Source: Entonaema liquescens (lineage: Eukaryota; Ascomycota; Sordariomycetes; Xylariales; Xylariaceae). From it: DNA of 64,000 nucleotides. Location of the stretch: positions 806,001-870,000 of the forward strand of contig CADCSX010000006.1 in the NCBI GenBank assembly GCA_902805475.1, in the 5' to 3' direction. Both the position numbers and the translations under genes were made by a program. Below are positions 1-11,494 of the stretch, piece after piece (position 1 is the first letter of the stretch; each line of letters opens with the position of its first letter). Under the pieces are notes generated by a model, which saw only the letters and a list, made by a program, of their open reading frames with translations, ran no database searches and was not told where the DNA came from.

Positions 1-486
1 TACGGCCTCAGCAACCAAAGCAACGAAGCGCGTACCGTCAAAGCTTCCCGCTTCCGAATTTCGAAAAAATAAGCTAAACATATTATATTTCCAGCATCAA
101 GCTTTTTTCCCTCTCTAATACTAATTACCACATCTTAAAACCAAGTTCTGTCCAAAGCTGATAATTGACAACAGCTGACAGTAACTTGCGTATTTTTTGT
201 TTTTCTTTTCCAACCTAAGTTTCTCTTGATTAAGGAACTTGGGAGCTAAAGGACGAAATTCCAAACAGGGAGCGTAACCGTGGTTCCCCTTCTCCCATCT
301 TCCTTCGCCCTCGCCTTGTTATCATCTCTAGAAGGAACTAAACTTCGACGTTGCCATTGATGCTCCGATAGCAGATCGGTGCCTTGCCCGCCTGCATTGG
401 CTTTATCCTTTCATCCCAATTGACCAACCCTCCTTCTTCATTGCCGCGCCTGATCTATTAGATCCAGGCGCATACGCACCATCGCC
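1..486. other. Intergenic leader of the nucleoporin gene
   Basis: No gene is visible here. The stretch is pyrimidine-rich in patches and ends in a good start context (CCATCGCCATGG) at the nucleoporin ATG. It probably holds the promoter and 5' leader. Confidence 0.6.
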
Positions 487-3400
487 ATGGCCTTCCCGCA
501 GACACCATCTCATTCGTTGCCCGGCGCTTTCTTGCATACGCCCGCCATCGCATCGCGTCTCAACAGCCAGCAAGATCCGGTCCGTCGCCGCTTATTCCCA
601 CCTACTCCAGCTCCTAGCGGTGAAGTCGCAGGTTTAGGTCAAGTCCACGGACTCGGGCTTAATGCTCCCACTCAGCCCGCCGAAGAGCAGATGATGCGAA
701 CAGGATTACAAGTTCAAAATATGCCTCCTCAACCGCCGCTGGCCAAGGCTGCTTCCTATATTAACAATGCATTAGCTAAAGATAGGGATTATCCACAGCT
801 TGATTCCTACTGTAGACGTGAGTAATTTCTTTTATAACTAGTCTCATTGACGAGTTCAGTTCTAAAGACCATATCTACCGCAGAAATATCTTCCGATTAC
901 GATGTCACTAGAGATGACTCCGCATGGGCTCCTTTTCAGAAGACAAATATGTATCCCATCCCTCAAAACGTTCTCGAACAGTATAACAGGGCCGAAGTAT
1001 CTACGATGATGGGGTTGTTTGCCGAGCTGAACCACGCCTGGGTAACGATTGATAACTGTCTATACTTATGGGATTACACGCACCCCAACCCGGAACTGAC
1101 TGGTTACGAAGACAGCCAGCATAGTATCACCGCCGTGAAGCTTGTTGCCCCCAGGCCTGACGTGTTCAATAAGGTCATTACGCACATATTAGTTGTGGCT
1201 ACAACCTCGGAGATGTTTCTCTTAGGAGTTGCGGCTAGAGATGCTCCAGGTGGCGCTAAGGCTATTGATCTTTACGGAACTAGGATGTCTTTACCTCTCA
1301 AAGGCTTAGAAGCGCGCGTTATAGCTGGCTCTGCAGATGGTCGCATATTCTTCTCTAGTCAAGCGGATAGCGATATCTACGAGCTTAAGTACCAGCAGGA
1401 AGAAAAGTGGTTTACCAATAGGACGGAAAAAATTAACCACACGTATCGCCCGTGGACCGCCGCAGTCCCCAATCCGACACAAATTCTCTGGGGCAAGAGT
1501 ACGAATGAGCATATTGTGGATATAGTCGTGGATGATAGCAGGAGTCTCCTGTACTCTCTTTCTAACATGTCAACTGTCCGCACCTACTACATGGAACCGC
1601 CGAATAAGCTCACCAAGGTTATTGAGAAAACCAAGGATGACTTTTTGCGCGATATCGCCCATGTGCTTAGCGTTGTTACACCTCTACTTAACGAGCGAAT
1701 CGAGATCGTGTCGATTAGTCCCATCTCCGCCGTTGAAGATTTCAAGGTCCACCTTATGGCCTTAACAAATACAGGGTGCCGTCTTTTCATGAGCGCCACC
1801 AGTGCTGCCTCATACATGCACAATTCTTCGAACCAAGCGCCACAGAGCATGCAGCTCCAATCCATTAAATTCCCTCCACCCGATCAGCGAAGGGCTAGTA
1901 GAGTTGACCGGTTTGGGAGTATTGCTGAACAGGTCGATATTCAGGGAAAAGCTCTTGACGCGAGCCGACGAGGAATCCGCTTCGCGCCGGGCTATTTTCT
2001 AGATTTTGTGACTAAGGCGGAACAACCCAATGGGGATCTCCTGTTCATGTCAGCCCCAGACAGTGGTCGGATTAATCACGGACGCCAGACTCAGAATATG
2101 CGGTATTATGAGCATGCTAATTGGATCGAAATTGGTAGTAGAGCTGAAGATGTCGGTCTTGTTACCAAGTCTTTCGCTGCGACTAACCAACCTCAAGGCT
2201 TTGGAAATGAGTTAGCGGTCCAGTTCGATGATCCCAACGGTAGCGAATTTGCTATTTTAACGAACACCGGGATACATCTTGTACGTCGCAGAAGACTTGT
2301 GGACATTTTCGCCTCAGCTATTAGGGCAGCTTCAGGAGATGAAGGTTTAAAGACTGAGGTAAGCAAGTTTCGCGCCGCTTATGGTCATGTGGAAACCATC
2401 ACCGCTGCACTAGCTGTCGCATGTCGCCAAGGGGATAACGGACGCCCTGGGATAGCCCGCGGTGCCATCGACCAAGCCACGCAGGACCGAGCAAAACAAG
2501 TCTTTATCAACTTCGGCGGAAACCCCAGACTTCCTGAGCAGGATGGACAGCCAGCAACGGTCGAGATGGTACAACCTTCAACCCGACACGCAGCTTTAAC
2601 TCTCTATCTCAGTCGGCTTGTTCGGTTACTTTGGAACTCGAGAGTCATTGGATTGGGTACCGATGCAAGCGGCGCGCTAGCGATAACCAGTGTCGTTTCA
2701 ACTGAAAAGTTAAAGGAAGTACAGGCGAGTGTGGAAGGCCTAAAAAGTTTCCTGGATGCAAACCGGTCATTTATTCAAGGTCTTTCGGGCCCTGCGGATC
2801 TTCGCAGAGCTGGAAGCAAGCAAGAGGAACTTGGTTTCCAGGGTGAGCATCAAGCTATGCGTGCCGTGGAAACACTGATGGTGGGTATTACTGAAGGCAT
2901 ATCTTTCGTCACGACATTGTTCGATGAGCGAGTTACGGATATATTTGCTCGTCTTGATGACACGTCGCGGCAGCAGCTTCGTGATCTTACGTATGAGCAG
3001 CTCTTCTCTCAGGAAAATGGAAAGGAACTTGCCAAGGTCCTAGTCAAGGCTATTGTTAATCGCAACATCGAAAATGGATCGAATGTCGAAACTGTAGCAG
3101 ATGCGTTACGTCGCAAGTGTGGTAGTTTCTGCAGCCCCGACGACGTAGTCATCTTTAAGGCCCAAGAGCAATTAAAGAGAGCGTCCGAGCCGTCTCTTAA
3201 CCCGAACACCTCCCGTACACTCCTAGGTGAGAGCTTGAGGCTATTTCAAAAGGTTGCCAAAAGCCTCACACAGACAAACCTGGAGTCTGCGATCGAACAA
3301 TATGTCGGCTTGAGATACTACGCCGGTGCCATTCAGCTTTGCCTCGCCGTTGCTAGCGAAAAGGATCGGGGCAACGCTGCGCTATCCTGGGTCAATGACG

Positions 3401-4851
3401 GTAAGCCTGCTGGTGACCCTAGGGCAAAGTTTTTCGACCAGCGCAAGGTGTGCTATGGCCTGATCCACCACGTTCTCCAGGACCTTGATGCCGCATCCGC
3501 CCGGGAGCCAGAAATGATTGACGGAAAACCGACACTAATAGCAACTAAGCGCGCAGAGGCTTATGATGTCGTCAGCAGCTCGTCAGATGAAGTTTTCCAT
3601 TTTGATCTCTATGATTGGTATATACAGCAAGGATGGACCGACCGTCTTCTTAGTATCGATTCGCCGCACGTCACAACCTTCCTACGCCGTCTAGCTACCA
3701 AGGATGTCGATCATGCAGACCTCCTTTGCAGATTCTATACCATGCGCAAACAGTACTTTGACGCTGCTAAAGTCCAGGCCGAACTTGTCCAATCCGACTT
3801 CGACCTTTCTATCAAAGAACGACTTACACTGTTAAGCAAAGCGAAGACCAATGCTAGTGTTATGACCGCTGGCGTTAGCCGGCAAGAACAGCAGCTCCTC
3901 AACCATGAGGTAACGGAGCTTCTCGAAGTGGCTCACATTCAGGACGACCTATTAGAGAGGCTGAGGGTAGACAGCAGAATTCCAGCGGAACGCCAACAAG
4001 AAATCGAGCAGGCCCTGGATGGTCAAATTCAACCTCTTTCCGAAGTAAGTATTTTTCTACGTCGAACTACGTGGCGTTTTATATTCATATATATCCTTCT
4101 CGGGGTCGCTAACGTCTATCACCTAGCTCTTCAACGGCTATGCCGATCAAGCCGGTTACTACGATCTCTGCCTTCTTATTTATCACGTTGCTGATTTCCG
4201 AAATTCCACCACCATAGCTCAGACGTGGAGCAGCCTAATCCAGCAGACTCACGAGAATGTTGCGGAACAATGGTCAGCGTACGAGACAGAGCGGCGCAGG
4301 CGTGGAGTGCAGGCAGGAGATCCGCCCCCTCAGCCGTATGAAGTACTAGTGGGCCAAATCCAGGATATATGCCATCGCTCTTCCAACGACTCTTTCATAT
4401 TCCCTGTCCCAACTCTCCTACCGGAGATCTGCCGCTACGCCTTCGAGAATGCGCAGGACAGCAGAATCGCTGCGGATGTTAACTGGCCGGTGATCGTCTT
4501 CCTTAATTTGGGGTGAGCTTCGACCTCGTGGTCCGCGTCCTTGAACAAATGTTTGAGGCCCAAGTTCCCTTCCGCGGTTCTGGTCGCGTAAGAATTATCG
4601 AGTGGATTACGTATTCTGTTAGTCAATGGGTCCGTGACTTGAGCAGAAATGGCCGTCCAGAAGCGAGGCTGGAACCTTGGATCAGCGACTTGATTCTGGA
4701 ATGCGAAAACTGGGTGTCTACGAATTTACGAACTGTCAACGAGGGTGGAGCAGATATGAGAGATATTGCACGGAACCTGAAAGAAATAAAGCGAGCTGTG
4801 GATGGGTTTGTCGTATCACCGATGGCCAGTAGGAGTATGGGTTTCTATTAA
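487..4851 (+). CDS. nup170: Nuclear pore protein Nup155/Nup170 (one apparent frameshift)
   Basis: Large scaffold nucleoporin of the inner ring of the nuclear pore. I place three exons at 487-817, 884-4044 and 4127-4851, with introns of 66 nt (GTGAGT...CAG) and 82 nt (GTAAGT...TAG). The first junction yields CRQISSDYD, the family's sequence just before its beta-propeller region; a closer CAG would give a 42-nt intron and a poorer join. The N-terminal propeller is followed by the helical C-terminal half (EQYVGLRYYAGAIQLCLAVA; FNGYADQAGYYDLCLLIYHV). At 4510-4513 the frame stops after FLNLG, while VSFDLVVRVLEQMF continues one frame over. A fifth G in the G4 run restores FLNLGVSFDLVV and gives about 1405 residues, the usual family length. 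Nuclear pore scaffolds are needed for viability, so a true null is unlikely. Identity is confident; the break is probably sequence error. Confidence 0.93.
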
Positions 4852-5855
4852 GAGGGAAGGCAAATCCTAATATAATACTATGCTCGGAATTCGGAAGCTC
4901 TAGATATCATTAGGTGGCTTGATGCGTGCCGGGTGTTGGAATAACAAGGCTCGCTCTATACAACAGGGGTAAAAAGAAAGTGATAATAGGCGTCTCGGCA
5001 TTCTAGTATATCGAAACTGTGTATTCAATGCGCTATAGCAGGTTCAGACCTGAAATGACCGTTATTAGCTATTCTCAGTGATATACTTGAACCACAAGAT
5101 GGAAATAATTTAGCGGTAGCATCGTTCAGCTACAAATGTTTTTCAACGGTCTTGTTTAATACCTACCTAGGCATATGTTTAGGCCGACATGAACAAAAGT
5201 CTAGCGTACTGAAACGCTTGTTCCTGATCAAGGAATTCATTACCATTTCTTACAGGGTCGTGATTTGTCACGACTAGGTACATTTCACAGGCTTCTATAC
5301 TTAGGAACGAACCTAAGATAAGGCCTACATAATCAATTATTATCAATGCCACTCTTCACGTTCAGAGTATTTTTCAATACAAGTCATCTATAATTACTGG
5401 CAGATAAGATATAAGGCAATAAGACATGGGAGTATAAACACCGCCGCAAATACGTCATAGCTATCAAATAGGAGACAATTCGGGATTTTATTAACATAGG
5501 CAAGTGTAAGGGATAAAGACAAATAATACAAGTTTGAAGTATACTTACAGAGTCTTAACTACATACAATCCTAAGGCTCTTAAAGATCTGTCAGGTGTTT
5601 GGCCCTCAAGGTCTGCTATCAATACTCCAATTCGGAGGCTTTCCGGGGACTTAGTCCTATGTAATACACATACTGTCCGGAGACTTATTTTCAGCCGTAC
5701 TGGCTTGCTAACATCTATAAATCATACGCATGGAAGCAGTGGCTTGAGGATATGACTTAGAGAAAGCAAGACAAACTCATTGTCCCTAGAAATATTACAC
5801 ATTAGTATTCAAACCGAATATCATTTTCCCTGTCACCAGCCGTATATTGCCCATC
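4852..5855. other. Intergenic, about 1 kb, AT-rich
   Basis: Lies downstream of the nucleoporin and upstream of the methyltransferase. One 73-codon open frame (5534-5755) has low-complexity composition and no recognisable family. I see no RNA gene. Confidence 0.5.
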
Positions 5856-6879
5856 ATGACAAGCACCGAACATCAAGAGCTCCAGAAGCTATACGGAAGC
5901 GTTTCCGGCGGCCTTGCCGATGAAGAATTGGAACGAACGATTGCAGGTTCGGAACGGATTATGAGAGGTCCTGCTGGGCTGCTGCTGGCACAAGCAGGGC
6001 TCGACGAATCGACGACTAAGCCGTTCGTGCTACTTGATCATGCCTGTGGAATCGGTCCTGTTGCGGCGCACTTGCAGGAGCACATTGACCGCAAAGTGCT
6101 ACTCGAGAGCAAGGTGGTTTGTGCCGACTTTAACGAGAATTTTGTAAACATATTGAAGCAGCGTATTGCCAAGTACAGCTGGCCCAACGTCGAGACTGCT
6201 GTTGCTGACGCTCAGGTTCGTCTATGTTATAATTCCCAACAGTCCTTCGCAGCTAACATCTAACCCTCTCCCCATTAGCATTCGGGCTTTGGAGAGAATT
6301 CTTTCTCTCATGTGACCATTAATTTTGCCATGCAACTGATCCCAAAACCGGAGGCTGTGCTGGAAGGTATGTCCCAAGGTCCAAAGGCAGCACCAAAGAT
6401 CTACTTGCTCACACAAACTCCCAGACACGATGCGAATCCTGAAGCCAGGCGGCGTGTTAGCCTTCACCACCTGGCACAAAGACACGCAGGGCTGGGCGCC
6501 CGACATGCGGTCGTGTTTCGAGGCGCTGCCCTTCGAGGCGCCCATGCCGAACCCGATCCCCATGGCGCTACACGGGAAACCTCAATGGACAGACCCGGCA
6601 GGCGTAGAAGGGGAGCTGAGAGAGCGCGGGTTCGAAAACATACAGGTAAAAGCCGTGCCGCAGATAGTTCACGTGCACAGCGCCGAGGACTATCTCCAGA
6701 GCTACAGGATGATGAAGGATTGGATGGTCAACACGTACTGGAGCGAGGAGAGCAAGAAGAGGGCGGAGGGCATGCTCGATGAGCATATCGTGAAACATCT
6801 CGAGGAGAAGTATAATGGCGAGGGCTGGGATCTACATTGGACTGCGATCTTGGCTACTTGTCAGAAGCCTGGTTTGTGA
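5856..6879 (+). CDS. Class I SAM-dependent methyltransferase
   Basis: Predicted small-molecule methyltransferase of the UbiE/Methyltransf_25 type, about 300 residues. Exons are 5856-6215, 6279-6366 and 6425-6879, with introns of 63 and 58 nt. All phases close: phase 0 after ADAQ, then phase 1 inside EDTM. The start is the ATG at 5856. SAM-binding motif I is LLDHACGIGPVAAHL near residue 65, followed by the acidic VVCADFNENF strand, then the post-motif MRILKPGGVLAFTTW that is characteristic of this fold. The C-terminal part carries substrate-lid helices. Fungal relatives occur both in primary metabolism and as tailoring enzymes, and the substrate cannot be read from sequence. The neighbours (nucleoporin and a membrane protein) give no pathway context. 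No signal peptide is seen, so it is probably cytosolic. Confidence 0.85.
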
Positions 6880-7517
6880 CAAGGAGACGAAAGGTTGCGA
6901 GATGATGGAGTGTTTATTGGGAGCATGGTTATGTACTTTCTTTTTTCCTTTTTTTTTTTTTTTTCTTTTCGATGGTATGCAAGATAAGTGAATTGCTCGT
7001 CAGGATGGTTTAGGTAGTTGGACTAAAATTTGTTAGTTTTCTATTTTCTTATAAGACTACCTACCTATGATTACAGGTACCCAAGTTATAATAGTATAAT
7101 TCTACCTATCATTGTCAATAGGTAGAACCCTTTTGGACTAATAATGACCTAAGCCTTTATATGACTGTATCGAATATGTGTATAGGCGGGTTAATATCTA
7201 CCTATCGATAACATATTGAGTGCGTAGGTACCTTTCTATATTCCGTATTCCGTATTCCGTACCTATTCCGTATTCTGTACCAGGGCCGATCGCCGTTTTT
7301 AATGTGGTTTAATGGAAAACACAATCAACAATTTTGACCATTTTGACCAGGCTGTCGTCCAAAGCCCTTTGTCTTTCATTCATCTCTATGGGTTTTGCGG
7401 GTTCTATGATTCCCGCGTTCTCCCGATAGGCGTAGACAGCCAATTAGTCTAAAAAACTCGATATGTCCTTTCGGCGGTTTCAATATTAATAACTGGTAAC
7501 CGTAGCTATTTCGAACT
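6880..7517. other. Intergenic with poly-T tract and short repeats
   Basis: Contains an interrupted poly-T tract at about 6942-6965, likely 3' UTR or terminator of the methyltransferase. At 7230-7279 there are several direct copies of ATTCCGT(A). No gene is seen. Confidence 0.5.
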
Positions 7518-8490
7518 ATGCCTTTAATCGACCGCCTGATCTTAGGCGCCTTGTCGCTCTTCGTCCCTTTAGCCACAGCGAGCGCAAGTCTTAAAGAAGG
7601 CGTTTTACCCTCTTACCACTATGGCGCGCCAATCTCGGTCGAATGTATGAATAGGAGTGTGTAAGTTTGATCGCGCGCGACTCATACATACTTCTACCTC
7701 TTCTAGTTAGACACCTTACTGACTTTGACTTTGTATCTTCAGAGAAACCGGCGAACACATTCAAAATGCCAAGAACGAGATTGAATGGATCCCCTTTCCA
7801 GCCTGCAACGAGACCGGCAAGGCTCTCGAGTTCGGTTACGGCGTCGAAGGCGAGATGAACTGTACCATCCCTATGATAGACGATCCTTTCTTCCACCTAC
7901 TAGAGTTTTATATCCACAGCGACGCACCCCTTGCTTGTCGTCTTCCCGCTCGGCCTCCCGCCCACGTCGAGGTGGTCGGTGAGAAGCCGTATGAGCAGGA
8001 GTACATACCACTCGTGTTTGCCTTGGCCGGTACTTTGCAGCTGAGCCATCTGCATATTAGCACCCATCTCAATATCCTCCTACACAGCACGCCAAAACAT
8101 CATATCCATCCCCACGACAGCGGCGTTCTAGATAGCGGCGCCGCATATAGCACAAGCCCCCTTAGCCATATGGACGGCAGCTTTACGAAAAGACTAGTTA
8201 TTGGTGACCCTCTACCCCTGAGTTTTAGCGTCAGGTGGTTCCCGACCCCAGCCCTTCCCAAGACGGAGGGCAAGGTCGAGTGGCAGGGGATGGGCGGGCA
8301 TATCTACGCTAGCACCGTATTTTACGCGCTCGTATCATTCATAGCCGGCGTGTTAGTTTCCGGCGTCTATTTCTTCGGCATCATCCTACCTAAGCGACTG
8401 AAGGGTCGCGGCCTCGGCGGTGCCACACCTTTAGCCTACGGGCTGAACGGCGTGGGCAATGGATGGGGCTACTCAAAACGGATGGATTGA
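7518..8490 (+). CDS. Secreted-type single-pass membrane protein, function unknown
   Basis: A protein of about 296 residues that I do not recognise by name. Exons are 7518-7660 and 7743-8490, with an 82-nt GTAAGT...CAG intron at phase 2 that joins CMNRSVETGEHIQ cleanly. It begins with a signal peptide (LILGALSLFVPLATASA, residues 7-23). A lumenal or extracellular domain follows, with Cys in VECMN, PACNET, MNCTI and PLACRL and several N-glycosylation sequons (NRS, NET, NCT). The second half contains SFSVRWFPTPALPK and then one hydrophobic segment (STVFYALVSFIAGVLVSGVY, about residues 237-256) and a basic, glycine-rich cytosolic tail. This is a type I topology. It looks like a conserved fungal secretory-pathway protein. 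ER or cell-surface location is inferred from topology only. Confidence 0.72.
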
Positions 8491-8773
8491 AGTTGAAGTT
8501 CGTTTGGCATAGCTCTTGGACGTGGAAACTTATGAAATCTTGTATATATTATGACAGTGATAAGGAACCGTACGCGTCGCTATGTATGGCCTGAGGCAAT
8601 ACCGGTTGTATTAAAATATTAGGTAGTTACGGCAATGATACCAAATGAAGGGGAAAGGCAACTCAGGTGGCTACAATTAATAAAAAAAAATATATCATCA
8701 ATATCGATTTTCCTTGTTTGCAATATCTATTGATAACATTAGCGTCTTCGCATTTCAACCCCCAGCCTCGTTA

Positions 8774-9519
8774 CTATTGGATTTTCTTCCTAGTATCAAC
8801 CGCGTTAAGACGGTTTAGCAGCCGTGTATACATGTCAACACACAATACAACAGCTACTCTATCGTTAATATACCCGCGAAAGTATCTAGTTGATTCACGC
8901 TGAACTTACCAACGGCAAGATACCCTCCATACAGACCACCCAGCAGCACGACTTTCTGCTCGGCGGTCACTACGGCAGGGTCCCAGAGGAACGCCTCATA
9001 CATGCAAGTAGCGGTCGTCAGCGCGGTCTCGACGCCGTACACGAGGAGCAGCAGCTCGGCAGCACCGCCCAACGCGCCGCGGAACAGGGCGCGGACGGCC
9101 CACAGCGACACCGGCAGGTGGAAGACGAGCTCGAGAAACGCAAACAGCGGGAAGAAGCTCGGGATGGGCGCGGGCGGCGGCGCGAAGAACTGGTCGTTGT
9201 AGGTTTCTATGTAGTACACCCGCAACTCGTATAGGAAGTGCAGGGGGAGGAGGGGGACCCAGAGGGATGATGGGTAGAGGGGACGAGGTCGACGCCTGGG
9301 GGTGTTAGATGAGAGGGCTTGGAAGAAGTTGGATGGAGTGTATATAGGGAGTTTGTATTGTTTTTCGTTTGAGGACACTCGGGTGAGAGTAGAGTGACTT
9401 GTGAAATGGGAGTATGATATATGTCATGTTTAAGTTGGGTACTTACAGAACAGGACGGGGAGATGGATGAGGAAATACACGAGGTAGACTTTGTCTAACC
9501 AGGACCTTGATGAAGACAT
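8774..9519 (-). CDS. EXPERA-domain (TMEM97/sigma-2 receptor-like) membrane protein, one apparent frameshift
   Basis: Four-helix ER membrane protein of the EXPERA superfamily, which includes TMEM97 and sterol isomerases, about 179 residues. Exons on the minus strand are 9519-9447, 9295-8910 and 8853-8774. The first exon gives RSWLDKVYLVYFLIHLPVLF and exon 2 opens with the diagnostic acidic VDLVP. The body contains FFPLFAFLELVFHLPVSLW, a classic EXPERA helix, and the last exon restores a second conserved acidic motif, VDMYTRL. The frame breaks between VDLVP and LYPSSLWVP at the G4 run 9279-9282. One extra base both restores VDLVPLYP and makes exon 2 close at the phase needed by the next intron, so exactly one base appears missing. 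Family members are linked to sterol trafficking or metabolism; the ligand here is unknown. Confidence 0.82.
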
Positions 9520-9876
9520 TATAAAGTGTGGAAGGCGAGAGGCCTTGGAATTGTGAGTTATGTATATAATAATAATAGTAAGACCTAGTTATTTTGTGTA
9601 ATAATCAGTCAAATAAAGTTATAGTAAACTTCAGTTCGGGTGTAAATTGTAATATTAGCAGTGGAGCGTCGGTTAAAATTATACATGAAATTACAGGTGA
9701 GAGAACATTCAATGTGCGAATTGTCTTCGATACTGTACTTGACACTGTTTAATAACACATCTGCTTGATCAATGGCACCTGTGCCATAGGTATTATTACA
9801 CTTTGAAATTATCTGATAACTATTTGTATAGTTGCTATTGTGCTTCATCGTTGGGTATCAAACCGCTCAATCTAAT
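9520..9876. other. Intergenic between EXPERA gene and F-box gene
   Basis: AT-rich region that includes the putative EXPERA promoter and the 3' side of the F-box gene. A 79-codon minus-strand frame here has no family resemblance. No other feature is seen. Confidence 0.5.
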
Positions 9877-10523
9877 TCATTGCTCTGAATGCCATCTTGT
9901 AAATTCTGCTACCCATAGACACCCGAAGATTACGGGGACTAGGGCTACTAGAAACCACCAGAGTTCAATACTCAGACGGGAACGAAGCCATCGCTTGACC
10001 CGGACTTTGAGCTGTCGTCGATGGGTGCATTTCGCTGTCCCAAATACGAGACATCCTAAACCGGGACGGGATTCGCATTCCATGTGTTCGCGGCGGCGTT
10101 GCATGAGTAATCTGAGATTAATATTTAGTAATTGTCACATTTTCACCCAAGAGAATAGGAGGTCATTGTCTAAACAAATTCACCCCTAATACTCCCACAT
10201 TGACCTTACCTGATGCTACCTCTGCAGAACTTGAGATCGCTCCCCAGGTCGCAGCGACGATCGTTCGGGCATTCCAAATGTAGACTCCGACGCTCGATCA
10301 GCCAATCTACCTTGAGTTTTAGCCCAGTATCAACAAGGTAGTAGAAATATCTGCTGGTATGTTTCAGGGACAAGGCGTCGGGATAGGTGAGATGTTGACT
10401 GATTAGGAGGTGTATTTCTGGTGGTAGATTTGCAAAATCTCTTGCTCCTTCAGAGTGAGATTTGGTACCGGATTTCTTGTCTAGGCCTGATCGCAGCATA
10501 TAGCCGCGACGAATGATGTCCAT
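9877..10523 (-). CDS. Short F-box protein with C-terminal membrane segment
   Basis: About 182 residues from two exons, 10523-10210 and 10111-9877, with a 98-nt intron (GTAAGG...CAG, phase 2) joining GSIR to LLMQRRRE. The N-terminal half carries an F-box: LPPEIHLLISQHLTYPDALS, followed by LKHTSRYFYYLVD at about residues 34-65. This fold binds Skp1 in SCF ubiquitin ligases. The next part has Cys-rich CPNDRRCD and GLGCLVFGTAKCTH. The C-terminus has a strongly hydrophobic stretch (WWFLVALVPVIFGCLWVAEF), so the protein may be tail-anchored. Many filamentous fungi encode numerous short F-box proteins whose substrates are unknown. No leucine-rich or WD repeats are present, so the substrate-binding region would have to be the short Cys-rich segment. 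Confidence 0.72.
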
Positions 10524-11494
10524 GGTTTAGATAGGTTGCGCTGTTATCGAATCCGACTGTTCGGATGGCCTGTTAGGGATATCATATGTTAGGCAGCCAA
10601 CCGCCTAATAAAACAAGTGAAGTTGAATGAAATTGTCAAATGCACTGCTGATTAGTTGCGACCACTGCATTTGAAAACGAAGGAAAGATACTAATTATTT
10701 TGTATCATCCTGCTGCCTAGATTATCGGTTTTTCTTCAAGTCAGAATCCAAGTATAGAAGCCATCACCGCCTTGAAAAATGCCATTCGACTTTACGTGGC
10801 CTGACAGGTAATTTATTTATTGATGGTTGACAACCGTAGACTCACTTGAGATGTAAGTGGACACATGTGGCGATATAATTGCCAGGCACCAACGTAATAT
10901 ACATGAACATGAGCATGAGCATGAGCATGAGCGTTAGGAATGTCTTTTAAGATACAGTACGAGATTCGGCCTTGTACGAAATAGAGGATTTTGGGTAAGC
11001 TGTCGCCTAACCTAGCTGCCTAGCTACTTATTTTTAGGCATTTAAGTATTACCTAAATACCTAGGTACCTTCCAGGTTCTAACAAAAGGGAAAGATGGAC
11101 ATGTGATAGCGCGACTGTGCGACTGCTTTAGCGCGTCGACAAGGGGAAACGTATTATGTAGGATAGGTACCTATTATCTCTTAGGTACACGTTATCTTTC
11201 TCCAAACCCCGCTATATTACCAATTTATCGCCCCGTCTTGAGCCTTCAGGTACCCAATCTAATACCTAATGTCGGGGTACCTCTTAAGTTGATCATTACC
11301 TATCATTTATCCCAATGCCGCCGTCACATCCCATAATTTGAGTCGACCATGACTCGATTTCTGCTTTCTATGCGTTTGGTACACTTTTGCCTCACGCATG
11401 CTGATCCTCGCTAGCTTATATACCACCCTAACACCTGTCATAGCGTAATGCATTGTCTGAATTTGCCTTCTAAAAAGCTGATTTCTACTTACCT
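10524..11494. other. Intergenic, holds a small microsatellite
   Basis: Divergent promoter space between the F-box and EXO5 genes. Apart from the ATGAGC repeat listed separately and CTAGGTACCT-like words near 11060, I see no gene or RNA. Confidence 0.5.
10903..10933. repeat. (ATGAGC)n microsatellite
   Basis: About five tandem copies of the hexamer ATGAGC, the first imperfect (ATGAAC). It is non-coding. Confidence 0.85.

Noticed and set aside
818..859. 42-nt intron in the nucleoporin (nearer acceptor)
   Set aside because: The 66-nt alternative gives the conserved CRQISSDYD junction and a normal intron length.
4513..4560. Intron starting at GTGAGC in the nucleoporin
   Set aside because: It would remove the conserved VSFDLVVRVLEQMF; a one-base run error explains the frame better.
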